Assembly (NCBI GenBank): GCA_025934475.1
Contig: JAICXZ010000179.1
Span: 1-6,765, forward strand
Direction of reading: 5' to 3'
Origin: Mucilaginibacter sp.
GTDB lineage: Bacteria; Bacteroidota; Bacteroidia; Sphingobacteriales; Sphingobacteriaceae
DNA: 6,765 bases
Shown: piece after piece, positions 1 to 6,503 of the stretch
Position numbering within the stretch: the stretch's first letter is position 1
Layout of the letters: the number at the start of each line of letters is the position of its first letter
The notes under the pieces: generated by a model
Database searches by the model: none
Seen by the model: only the letters and a program-made list of their open reading frames with translations
What the model was told of the DNA's origin: nothing
Program-made: the position numbers and the translations under genes

Positions 1-1896
1 GCAGGCCTGGGGCTTGTACAACTCACGTCGTTAAGCACGACTGTGTATGCCCAGGAGAAAGGCCGGGCACTCGACACAGTAGTAGTTACAGCTACACGCT
101 CACCAAAAAAATTGTCTGAAACCGGCCGCGTAGTCACCATCATTTCGGCCGATCAAATCAACCGCTCGCAGGGCAAATCATTACCTGAATTATTGAATAC
201 CATTCCGGGCATTACTTTTTCAGGAGCGAATAACGCGCCCGGTATCAGTTCATCGGTATTTCTCAATGGTGCTTTAAGTGGTAATGTCCTTGTTTTGATT
301 GATGGCTTTCCTGTTAATAATGCAGGCTCAACTGATGGAAGCTATGATTTGAACGCTTTCCCGGTTGACCAGATCGATCATATTGAGATATTAAAGGGAA
401 GCGGCTCAACGTTGTACGGCTCAGACGCCGTTGCCGGGGTGATCAACATTATTACAAAACACGCAAAAAAACAAGGTCTAAACACATCCGTACAATTGTC
501 TGGAGGTAGTTACAACACTCTCAAGGAATCTGCAGGGATAATCGGCACACTAAAAAATACCGGAATTGCTGTCAATTTATCAAATACTGATTCAAGGGGC
601 TTTCCGGCAGCAACAGATACCACAGGTAAAGGTGGTTTCAGAAATGATGATTTTCATGTGCGTTCTGCAAGCGTAAATCTAAATCAGCGCATTACCGACA
701 AATTTAGTCTGAATGGTAATCTTCAAACAACCTATGACAAAGGACATTTACCATACGGTGCTTTTACTGATGATAAAAACTATACTTACAACAATACCTT
801 TCTATTTGCGGGGATCGGCGCAAAAATGACGCTTAAAAAAGGCGATTTAAAATTCAACCTAAGCCAGAACGACGTCCGGAACAATTTTAATGATCTCCCC
901 AACGAGGTAAATTTTAGTACGCCTTATCACGAAAAAATCGAAGGCCGCATAACAAATGCAGAAGCTGTCTTTAATTATGGCCTGACTAAATATTTAGACA
1001 TAACAAGCGGTGCTGACTTCAAATATAGTGGAACCAACGAGATTGGCACTGATACGCTCCCCAGGGTAAGCAATAATATAACAAGCGTATATACTTCGTT
1101 ATTCTTTAAATCGGATATCTTCCACATAGAGCTGGGTGGCAGGTATAACCATCACAGTAAGTATGGCGACAATTTCACTTATACAATAAATCCCTCGTTG
1201 TTTTTGGCCGATCAGCTTAAATTATTTGCCACGGTCGCCTCAGCGTTTAAAGCGCCAACACTTTACCAGCTTTCTTCGCTTTACGGTAATGGAGGTTTAA
1301 AGCCCGAAACCACAAATTCGTACGAAGCCGGCTTTGACTGGGAAATCATCGGAAATACGTTATCATTCAACTCGCTGTTTTATAAACGGGATACAAAAGA
1401 GGTAATCTATTTTAACTCTTTGCCTTCCTTCCCATTTGGAAAATACGAAAACGGGGCATTTGAACATGACAAAGGATTCGAAAGTACACTTACTTTGAAA
1501 CTGGATCAGGTTTCGGCGTCGGCTTATGCAGCCTATGTTACCGGTTCGCAAACTGACGCAAGCGGTGTAAGAACCGACGGTTTGATTCGCCGGCCCCAAA
1601 ACACTTATGGCGCCAATGTGAACTATAAGGTAACAAAAGAATTATCGATTGACGTGAACTATAAATACACCGGTGACAGAACAGATACCAAATTTGACCC
1701 CGTTACATTTGCACCATCCCCGGTAACTTTAAAACATTATAATTTGGTTGATGGCCACGTTCAATACCAGGTTACCAATAAACTGCAGTTATTCGGCGAT
1801 CTGAATAATATATTCAACGCGAAGTATACCGACTGGCTTGGTTATAATACCCGCGGCTTTAATTTTACCACAGGATTAAAGTATCAAATCATTTAA
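1..1896 (+). CDS. btuB: BtuB-like TonB-dependent outer-membrane receptor for cobamides/corrinoids, 5' end outside window
   Basis: Outer-membrane beta-barrel receptor expected to import B12 or cobinamide using TonB energy. The frame is open from base 1; 631 codons are visible. The first visible residues (AGLGLVQLTSLSTTVYA) are the end of a signal peptide, with likely cleavage after VYA (base 51), so the GTG at 43 is not the start and the true start lies upstream. A TonB box-like DTVVVTA follows at 73-93. The plug domain comes next, with LLNTIPGI, VLVLIDGFPVN and the GSTLYGSDAVAGVINIITK block that closely resembles the E. coli BtuB plug. The rest alternates short strands and loops as in a barrel, ending in a typical hydrophobic C-terminus (GLKYQII). 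Length is close to E. coli BtuB (614 aa precursor). The B12 assignment rests on BtuB-like plug motifs plus the downstream cob genes; another corrinoid as ligand is possible. Confidence 0.88.
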   Translation, partial: AGLGLVQLTSLSTTVYAQEKGRALDTVVVTATRSPKKLSETGRVVTIISADQINRSQGKSLPELLNTIPGITFSGANNAPGISSSVFLNGALSGNVLVLIDGFPVNNAGSTDGSYDLNAFPVDQIDHIEILKGSGSTLYGSDAVAGVINIITKHAKKQGLNTSVQLSGGSYNTLKESAGIIGTLKNTGIAVNLSNTDSRGFPAATDTTGKGGFRNDDFHVRSASVNLNQRITDKFSLNGNLQTTYDKGHLPYGAFTDDKNYTYNNTFLFAGIGAKMTLKKGDLKFNLSQNDVRNNFNDLPNEVNFSTPYHEKIEGRITNAEAVFNYGLTKYLDITSGADFKYSGTNEIGTDTLPRVSNNITSVYTSLFFKSDIFHIELGGRYNHHSKYGDNFTYTINPSLFLADQLKLFATVASAFKAPTLYQLSSLYGNGGLKPETTNSYEAGFDWEIIGNTLSFNSLFYKRDTKEVIYFNSLPSFPFGKYENGAFEHDKGFESTLTLKLDQVSASAYAAYVTGSQTDASGVRTDGLIRRPQNTYGANVNYKVTKELSIDVNYKYTGDRTDTKFDPVTFAPSPVTLKHYNLVDGHVQYQVTNKLQLFGDLNNIFNAKYTDWLGYNTRGFNFTTGLKYQII

Positions 1897-1921
1897 AATT
1901 TCATTTAAGAAGATAAATAAG

Positions 1922-1929
1922 TAATTTTA
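1922..1929 (+). promoter_or_regulatory. possible Bacteroidota -7 element (weak)
   Basis: TAATTTTA lies 16 bases before the ATG of the membrane-protein gene and differs from the Bacteroidota -7 consensus TAnnTTTG only at the last base. No convincing TTG-type -33 element is seen about 20 bases upstream. It is embedded in a small AT-rich palindrome (AAGTAA-TT-TTACTT, 1919-1932). The gene is only 49 bases behind the receptor, so simple co-transcription is the competing explanation. Confidence 0.22.
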
Positions 1930-1945
1930 CTTCATAATTATCATC

Positions 1946-2524
1946 ATGTCACTACAAAAAATAAACCTCAGAAACAGCATATTGATCCTAATGATCGTGA
2001 TAGCAGGTGCAAGCCGTTTAATTAATTTTACTCACCTGAACAGTTGGAGCAATTTTACACCCGTTGGAGCGATGGCCCTTTTTGGTGGAGCTTATTTTTC
2101 GGATAAATGGAAGGCTTTTTTAGTGCCTTTGTTCGCCCTGTTTATTAGTGATATTGCTTTGGATTATCTTTACTTTGGCAAGTTTATGCTTTTTTATAGT
2201 GGTGCTTTGCCAGTTTACATAGCCTTTGCTATTATGGTACTGATCGGCACACGTATTAAAAATGTTAACCTGACTAATGTCGCTTTAGGTTCGTTAGCCG
2301 CAGTTTTGGTTCACTGGCTTATCACAGACATCGATCCATGGTTGCAAGGAACTATGTATGCAAAAAGTTTTTATGGCTATGGTGAGTCTTTAATAGCAGC
2401 CATCCCATTTGAAAAACCTATGCTTTTAGGTAACATTGTTTACGGCGCAATTTTGTTTGGTGGTTTCGAATTAGCCAAGAGCAGGTTTGCCGTATTGCGT
2501 ACCAGCAAAGAAGTAGCAGTTTAA
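1946..2524 (+). CDS. DUF6580-type integral membrane protein, putative corrinoid/cofactor transporter component
   Basis: A 192-residue polytopic membrane protein. I see about five to six hydrophobic segments, near residues 10-26, 38-52, 57-76, 82-102, 110-128 and 157-177. A conserved-looking NFTPVGAMALFGGAYF stretch (36-51) and an acidic/aromatic loop TDIDPWLQG (127-135) lie between them. From memory this matches the DUF6580 putative transport family, whose size and layout resemble the substrate-binding S components of ECF transporters; that resemblance is not proven here. The ATG at 1946 puts a short basic N-terminus in front of the first membrane segment. It lies 49 bases after the receptor gene and is followed by a terminator, so the pair looks like a transport unit. 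Inferred role: inner-membrane step of B12/cobinamide (or DMB) uptake. No ATPase or EcfT gene is visible next to it. Confidence 0.72.
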   Translation: MSLQKINLRNSILILMIVIAGASRLINFTHLNSWSNFTPVGAMALFGGAYFSDKWKAFLVPLFALFISDIALDYLYFGKFMLFYSGALPVYIAFAIMVLIGTRIKNVNLTNVALGSLAAVLVHWLITDIDPWLQGTMYAKSFYGYGESLIAAIPFEKPMLLGNIVYGAILFGGFELAKSRFAVLRTSKEVAV

Positions 2525-2542
2525 ACAAAAAGTATATAAAAG

Positions 2543-2576
2543 AAAAGCGATCCGCATAAAGCAGATCGCTTTTTTT
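2543..2576 (+). terminator. intrinsic terminator between the transport genes and cobU
   Basis: AGCGATC (2546-2552) pairs perfectly with GATCGCT (2564-2570). After a C/A mismatch, two further G-C pairs (2554-2555 with 2561-2562) leave an ATAAA loop. The stem is followed directly by a run of seven T (2570-2576), and the AAA before the stem can extend the pairing. It begins 19 bases after the stop of the membrane-protein gene and ends only 14 bases before the cobU ATG, which suggests partial termination or attenuation rather than a full operon boundary. Confidence 0.85.
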
Positions 2577-2590
2577 ATAGGTTTATTTTT

Positions 2591-3094
2591 ATGATATACT
2601 ATATAACAGGTGGTACACGGTCGGGTAAAAGTCGCTATGCGCAGCAATTAGCATTAAGTTTGTGTAACAATCCGGTTTACCTGGCTACGGCTCGTAAATG
2701 GGATGAGGTTTTTGAGCAACGCATTAAAAGGCATCAGCAGGACCGTGATGAACGCTGGCAGAATATTGAAGAAGAACGATATCCGTCAAACCTTGATTTA
2801 CAAGGAAGGGTAGTTGTGTTGGATTGTGTCACTTTGTGGCTTACCAATTTTTTTTCTGATACTAAATATAATGTCGACGAAACATTGAGCCTGATCAAAA
2901 CTGAATTTGATAAGCTTGCCGCCATTGAAGCTACCTGGATTATTATTTCGAATGAAATTGGTATGGGTATGCATGCCGATACTGAAATTGGCCGCAAATT
3001 TGCCGACCTGCAAGGATGGATAAACCAGCATATTGCCCAAAGGGCCGATAGGGCCATTTTTATGGTATCAGGCTTACCTCTAAATTTAAAGTGA
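2591..3094 (+). CDS. cobU: bifunctional adenosylcobinamide kinase / adenosylcobinamide-phosphate guanylyltransferase
   Basis: Cytoplasmic enzyme that phosphorylates adenosylcobinamide and then transfers GMP to give AdoCbi-GDP, the corrinoid substrate of CobS. The 167-residue product has the CobU P-loop GGTRSGKS (residues 7-14) at the extreme N-terminus, which fixes the ATG at 2591. It also has the RIKRHQQDR segment whose His48 corresponds to the guanylylated histidine of the family (His46 in Salmonella CobU). The Walker-B-like LDCVTLWLTN is at 77-86 and the SNEIGMGMHADTEIGRKF block and SGLPLNLK ending complete the family pattern. Slightly shorter than Salmonella CobU (181 aa) but complete. 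Its TGA overlaps the ATG of the sirtuin gene by one base (TGATG). It supports salvage of imported cobinamide as well as late de novo steps. Confidence 0.95.
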   Translation: MIYYITGGTRSGKSRYAQQLALSLCNNPVYLATARKWDEVFEQRIKRHQQDRDERWQNIEEERYPSNLDLQGRVVVLDCVTLWLTNFFSDTKYNVDETLSLIKTEFDKLAAIEATWIIISNEIGMGMHADTEIGRKFADLQGWINQHIAQRADRAIFMVSGLPLNLK

Positions 3095-3777
3095 TGGATA
3101 ACCTGGTTATTTTGACAGGTGCAGGTATTAGTGCCGAAAGTGGTTTAAAAACTTTCAGGGATAGCGATGGTTTGTGGGAAGGTTACAACATCGCCGATGT
3201 GGCTACACCTGAAGCCTGGGAATGGAATCCAAACCTGGTGCAGGAGTTTTATAATCTGCGCCGGAAATCAGTTTTGGAAGCAAAACCTAATGCAGCGCAC
3301 TATGCTTTAGCAAAACTGGAGGAAAAATATAAGGTAACTGTCATCACACAAAATATTGACGATTTACACGAACGGGCCGGCTCGACCGATGTGGTGCATT
3401 TACATGGCATCATAACCCGTTCGCAGTCCAGTAAAAACCCTAATCTAACTTATCCGATCGATGGATGGGAATTAAAAATGGGCGAATTATGTGAATTAGG
3501 TTCGCAGTTACGGGCACATGTGGTTTGGTTTGGCGAGGCGGTACCAATGATAGATAAAGCGGCTCAAATATGTTCACAGGCAGACATTTTCATGCTGATA
3601 GGTTCTTCCCTGGCTGTTTATCCTGCTGCAGGCTTGATTAATTTTGTGCCGGCTGATGTGCCAAAATATATCGTCGATCCTAAAATACCTTCTGTTTATG
3701 GTATTGAATCCGTGGAAAGAATAGAGGAAAAGGCCGCAATTGGCGTACCGAGGCTGGTTGAAGAGTTGTTAAAATAA
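3094..3777 (+). CDS. cobB: Sir2-family NAD-dependent protein deacylase (CobB-like, zinc-cysteine-less)
   Basis: Sirtuin of 227 residues that should remove acyl groups from lysines using NAD+. Visible motifs: GAGISAESGL (9-18), FRDSDGLWEG (21-30), QNIDDLHERAG (86-96), catalytic His104 in HLHG, VWFGE (144-148) and GSSLAVYPAA (170-179). Tyr53 and Arg56 form the YxxR pair that marks class III (SIRT5/CobB-like) sirtuins, which accept succinyl/malonyl lysine. Only two cysteines exist (133 and 160), so the CxxC zinc site of E. coli CobB is absent. I chose ATG 3094 (one-base TGATG overlap with cobU) over the in-frame GTG 3091, which adds one residue. Its place between cobU and bluB is notable: in Salmonella cobB was first found because it can compensate for loss of CobT. 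Whether it acts on cobamide enzymes here is unknown. Confidence 0.92.
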   Translation: MDNLVILTGAGISAESGLKTFRDSDGLWEGYNIADVATPEAWEWNPNLVQEFYNLRRKSVLEAKPNAAHYALAKLEEKYKVTVITQNIDDLHERAGSTDVVHLHGIITRSQSSKNPNLTYPIDGWELKMGELCELGSQLRAHVVWFGEAVPMIDKAAQICSQADIFMLIGSSLAVYPAAGLINFVPADVPKYIVDPKIPSVYGIESVERIEEKAAIGVPRLVEELLK

Positions 3778-3789
3778 AAAAGAGCGGAA

Positions 3790-4437
3790 ATGGAAGGCGA
3801 AAGACTATTTAATCGTGAAGAGGCGGATCTTTTATTAGATATCATGGTGAACAGACGGGACGTGAGGGGGAACCGCTTTTTGGACCGGCCGATAGAGGAA
3901 GATAGGATTCAGCAAATTCTCTTAGCCGCTGTAAATGCGCCATCCGTCGGGTTTTCGCAGCCGTGGGAGTTCGTCCTGATAAAGTGTAATGAGATTAAGC
4001 AGCAAATAAAAGAGAGCTTTATCCGGGAAAATGAAAAAGGAGCTGATCAGTTTGAGGGTGAAAAGCAAAAAGAATATAATCGTTTAAAACTGGAAGGAAT
4101 TTGTGAAGCCCCGTTGAACATAGCTATATTTTACTCCCAGGCTCAGAAACCGGTTCTCGGACAAACTTCAATGTCTGAAGTTGGACTTTACAGCGTGGTA
4201 TGTGCTATTCAAAATATGTGGCTAATGGCGCGCGCGCTAAATATTGGTATGGGGTGGGTTAGCATTATCGATCCGGAAAAGGTAAAACAGATTTTGAAAG
4301 CGCCCGAGCAGAATAAGCTGGTAGGCTATTTTTGCCTGGGTTATACCAGCCAGTTTCTTAAGCAACCCGAATTGGAGATACTGAAATGGGAGTCGCGCAA
4401 GGAAATGAAAGAAATAATCTTTAATGATACTTATTGA
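3790..4437 (+). CDS. bluB: 5,6-dimethylbenzimidazole synthase
   Basis: Flavin-destructase of the nitroreductase fold that cuts FMNH2 with O2 to form DMB, the lower ligand of cobalamin. The 215-residue product carries the BluB signature near the N-terminus (RRDVRGNRFLDRPI, 22-35), then ILLAAVNAPSVGFSQPWEF (43-61) and ARALNIGMGWVSIIDP (147-162). Asp24 and Ser158 have almost the same spacing as the catalytic Asp32 and Ser167 of Sinorhizobium meliloti BluB, which separates it from ordinary nitroreductases. The ATG at 3790 comes 12 bases after the sirtuin stop. Presence of BluB implies aerobic, self-made DMB feeding CobT, which is encoded at the right end of the window. Confidence 0.95.
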   Translation: MEGERLFNREEADLLLDIMVNRRDVRGNRFLDRPIEEDRIQQILLAAVNAPSVGFSQPWEFVLIKCNEIKQQIKESFIRENEKGADQFEGEKQKEYNRLKLEGICEAPLNIAIFYSQAQKPVLGQTSMSEVGLYSVVCAIQNMWLMARALNIGMGWVSIIDPEKVKQILKAPEQNKLVGYFCLGYTSQFLKQPELEILKWESRKEMKEIIFNDTY

Positions 4438-4442
4438 GGTCA

Positions 4443-5174
4443 ATGTCCGGAAAACTGAAATGCATTTTTAATTGGAGCGGGGGCAAGGATAGCGCCCTGG
4501 CGCTATACCACTGTCTACAAAACCCCGACATCGAAATCAAATACTTAGTAACCACCGTAAACGATGCGCTAAATCGTATATCGATGCACGGTGTAAGGGA
4601 GGAACTACTGGTTTTGCAGGCAGAACGAATCGGTATTCCCTTGTATGAGATAAGGCTACCCGAAATGCCAGGAATGGCGGAGTATGATGACGCAATGCGG
4701 ACTCATATGGAAAAACTCAAGCTTGAAGGGGTAACACATGCCATTTTTGGCGATATTTTTCTGGAAGATCTCAAAAAATACCGCGATGAGCGCCTTGCCG
4801 AAGTTGGCATGACCGGGATTTATCCGCTTTGGAAACGTGATTCGCACGAGTTGATCGATGAATTTCTGAGTCTGGGATTTGGAACGGTGATCGCCTGTAC
4901 TCAAGCCAGGCTTAAAGATTTTGTTGGACAGGAAATTACCCATGATCTCATCCAAAGTTTACCGGCGGATGTGGACGTCTGCGGCGAAAACGGTGAGTTT
5001 CACACTTTTGTATTTAAAGCCCCTATATTTTCGTCTCCCATTGATTATAAAACCGGCGAAAAGGTTTTTAAGGAATATACCGCACCCAAAAATACCAACG
5101 ATACCTGTTTTTTATCTGATCCGGTGAAAGGTGTTTCAGGCTTCTGGTATTGCGACCTGTTGCCTACCGGTTGA
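4443..5174 (+). CDS. PP-loop ATPase of the DUF71/COG2102 (Dph6-related) family, B12-salvage type
   Basis: A 243-residue N-type ATP pyrophosphatase. The PP-loop SGGKDSALA is at residues 12-20; FGDIFLEDLKKYRDER (102-117), GIYPLWKRD (125-133) and GENGEFHTFVFKAPIF (181-196) are the other conserved blocks of the family. Archaeal and eukaryotic relatives (Dph6) amidate diphthine on EF2, but bacteria lack diphthamide. Comparative genomics of DUF71 (de Crecy-Lagard and co-workers) predicted that some bacterial members act in B12 salvage, and this one sits five bases after bluB in a cob operon. By chemistry it should adenylate a carboxylate and ligate an amine or ammonia, perhaps repairing or remodelling corrinoid side chains; that is inference. 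ATG 4443 is preferred over the TTG at 4434, which would overlap the bluB stop. Its end overlaps convergent cobC by 11 bases. Confidence 0.88.
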   Translation: MSGKLKCIFNWSGGKDSALALYHCLQNPDIEIKYLVTTVNDALNRISMHGVREELLVLQAERIGIPLYEIRLPEMPGMAEYDDAMRTHMEKLKLEGVTHAIFGDIFLEDLKKYRDERLAEVGMTGIYPLWKRDSHELIDEFLSLGFGTVIACTQARLKDFVGQEITHDLIQSLPADVDVCGENGEFHTFVFKAPIFSSPIDYKTGEKVFKEYTAPKNTNDTCFLSDPVKGVSGFWYCDLLPTG

Positions 5175-5739
5175 TATAATTTACCGTTTGATAGCAGCCG
5201 TGCTGCTTCGCCACGGTTATTTTAGTGACAGAACCATAATCAACCTCAAGCAGGAAGATTTTGTCTAGGGGAATACTTAAAATATAAGCAAGCAGGGACC
5301 GGATCACCCCTGCATGGGTCACTATAAATACCCGGTCTGCTGGTAAGGCCAATAACTCGTCCCAAAATTGAGTACAACGTTGGTGCATCAGCACAAAACT
5401 TTCTCCACCGGGCACTTGGTAATTTACAAAATCAGCCATCCATGCATTTAAAACAGGCTGGTCTATCTCTTTCCACAGACGCTGTTCCCAGTCACCAAAG
5501 TTCATTTCCGAAAGCCGGACATCAGTCTGAAATTGCTGTTCCGATAAAAAGCCGGCTAGTTGCTGGCAACGCTGGTAAGGACTTGAGTAAAATAATGATC
5601 CGTGTAAATTTGGCTCCAATTTTTGCTTTAAAGCAGTGAAATGCATTTTCCAGTCTGATTCCAGATCGATATCTGATTGGCCGTAACATAATTTATCGGG
5701 GTTATTAATGGCTGTATGACGCAACAGAAAGATCTCCAT
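5164..5739 (-). CDS. cobC: histidine phosphatase, alpha-ribazole phosphatase type
   Basis: A 191-residue phosphoglycerate-mutase-like phosphatase expected to dephosphorylate adenosylcobalamin-5'-phosphate or alpha-ribazole-5'-phosphate, the last step of nucleotide-loop assembly. The catalytic LRHT is at residues 6-9 (Arg7, phospho-acceptor His8), SSPYQRC at 52-58 supplies Arg57, LSEMNFGDWE (76-85) supplies the acid Glu78, VPGGESF is at 109-115 and THAGVIRSLL at 141-150 gives the second catalytic His142. The RHT variant in place of RHG is common in CobC-like members. Its ATG shares one base with the cobS stop (TGATG), so translation is probably coupled. The phosphatase fold alone is not specific; the cobT-cobS-cobC order gives the assignment. 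The gene is slightly shorter than Salmonella CobC (202 aa), and its last codons overlap the end of the convergent DUF71 gene. Confidence 0.88.
   Translation of the reverse strand: MEIFLLRHTAINNPDKLCYGQSDIDLESDWKMHFTALKQKLEPNLHGSLFYSSPYQRCQQLAGFLSEQQFQTDVRLSEMNFGDWEQRLWKEIDQPVLNAWMADFVNYQVPGGESFVLMHQRCTQFWDELLALPADRVFIVTHAGVIRSLLAYILSIPLDKIFLLEVDYGSVTKITVAKQHGCYQTVNYINR
5183..5224 (+). terminator. possible imperfect hairpin terminator of the plus-strand operon, inside cobC
   Basis: Starting 8 bases after the DUF71 stop, ACCGT (5183-5187) pairs with ACGGT (5213-5217). Inside, AGCAGC (5193-5198) pairs with GCTGCT (5202-5207) around a CGT loop, with symmetric five-base internal loops. The stem is followed by TTATTTTA (5217-5224), a broken U-tract. 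It lies within the 3' coding part of the opposing cobC gene, so the match could be incidental. Confidence 0.3.
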
Positions 5740-6503
5740 CAGGCAGTATACTTAAAGATTAATAGCAGACTCAAATAAAAAACCACCTCCGAAACCTGTT
5801 GCACTGCGCCTAAACAATCGCCGGTATAACCACCGATCCATTTTTTAAAATATCTTGAAAAATACCAACGAACAAACAACAAGGGCAGCAACACAAGGAA
5901 TACATAAACATTTACAAATAAAGCCAAAGGCGCAATGCCGAATAACAAGGCGAAGATCAATTCGCCCAAACTCATTTTGGTAGCCAGTGGTTTTGATTTG
6001 CTGCTATCGTCATCCCTGGCATATGCATCAGTGAAGATCAATGAAACCGCATTTAAACGACTTATAGCGTGCCCGCTTATCAAAGCGATCATCAATGTAT
6101 TTAAAGGAAAATACTTCAACGTGGACCATTTTAAAAGCAAAATAAGCCCCAAGCCAATGACGCCGAAGGTGCCGAGCCGTGAATCTTTCATGATCAGCAG
6201 AATTTTCTCCTTTGTCCAGCCGCCCCCGAAGCCATCACAGACATCGGCAAAGCCATCCTCATGGAAAGAACCGGTAATGATTACAGAAGTGATCATGCTA
6301 AATATAATCGCCAACTCTGCAGGGAAAGCCAATTGCACCAACCAATAAATAAATGCGCTTGCAGTTCCAACAATAATACCGACCACCGGAAAATATTTAG
6401 AAGCTTTGTTTAGATACTCTTCCGAATGATCAACCCATTTAGGGCAGGGTATCCTGGTAAAATACATTAATGCGGTAAAAAATATTCGTATTTCCCGTTT
6501 CAT
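5739..6503 (-). CDS. cobS: adenosylcobinamide-GDP ribazoletransferase (cobalamin synthase)
   Basis: Inner-membrane enzyme that joins AdoCbi-GDP to alpha-ribazole (or its 5'-phosphate), releasing GMP. The 254-residue product has the full family pattern: FFTALMYFTRIP at the N-terminus (8-19), the cytosolic metal-binding block FHEDGFADVCDGFGGG (80-95) followed by SRLGTFG (108-114), and GGYTGDCLGAVQQVSE (224-239) near the C-terminus. Hydrophobic segments at about 38-58, 63-78, 112-125, 134-156, 181-212 and 239-251 fit a multi-pass protein. Length agrees with E. coli CobS (247 aa). The ATG at 6503 overlaps the TAA of cobT by one base (TAATG), and its own TGA overlaps cobC, so all three genes are probably translated from one mRNA. 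Confidence 0.96.
   Translation of the reverse strand: MKREIRIFFTALMYFTRIPCPKWVDHSEEYLNKASKYFPVVGIIVGTASAFIYWLVQLAFPAELAIIFSMITSVIITGSFHEDGFADVCDGFGGGWTKEKILLIMKDSRLGTFGVIGLGLILLLKWSTLKYFPLNTLMIALISGHAISRLNAVSLIFTDAYARDDDSSKSKPLATKMSLGELIFALLFGIAPLALFVNVYVFLVLLPLLFVRWYFSRYFKKWIGGYTGDCLGAVQQVSEVVFYLSLLLIFKYTA

Noticed and set aside
43..45. GTG at 43 as start of the receptor gene
   Set aside because: It falls inside the signal peptide; the frame is open to base 1 and the hydrophobic residues upstream are needed for export.
1363..1599. Minus-strand open frame of 78 codons
   Set aside because: Lies fully inside the barrel region of the receptor and its translation has no recognisable features.
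1897..1945. Cobalamin riboswitch within the window
   Set aside because: The non-coding gaps are 49 and 66 bases, too short for a B12 riboswitch aptamer, and no B12-box-like sequence was seen. One could lie upstream of base 1 or beyond base 6765.
2734..3057. Two overlapping minus-strand open frames opposite cobU
   Set aside because: They are antisense to well-conserved CobU motifs, and neither shows domain-like composition.
4434..4436. TTG as start of the DUF71 gene
   Set aside because: The ATG at 4443 is only three codons later, keeps the PP-loop near the N-terminus and avoids a rare start codon; the TTG cannot be fully excluded.
4237..4955. Minus-strand open frames opposite bluB and the DUF71 gene
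   Set aside because: Shadows of strongly conserved coding sequence; no independent start context or family motif.
4921..5127. Plus-strand open frame of 68 codons
   Set aside because: Out-of-frame within the conserved C-terminal part of the DUF71 gene.
5935..6348. Plus-strand open frame of 137 codons
   Set aside because: Antisense to the conserved cobS core; lysine/serine/proline-rich translation typical of a shadow frame.
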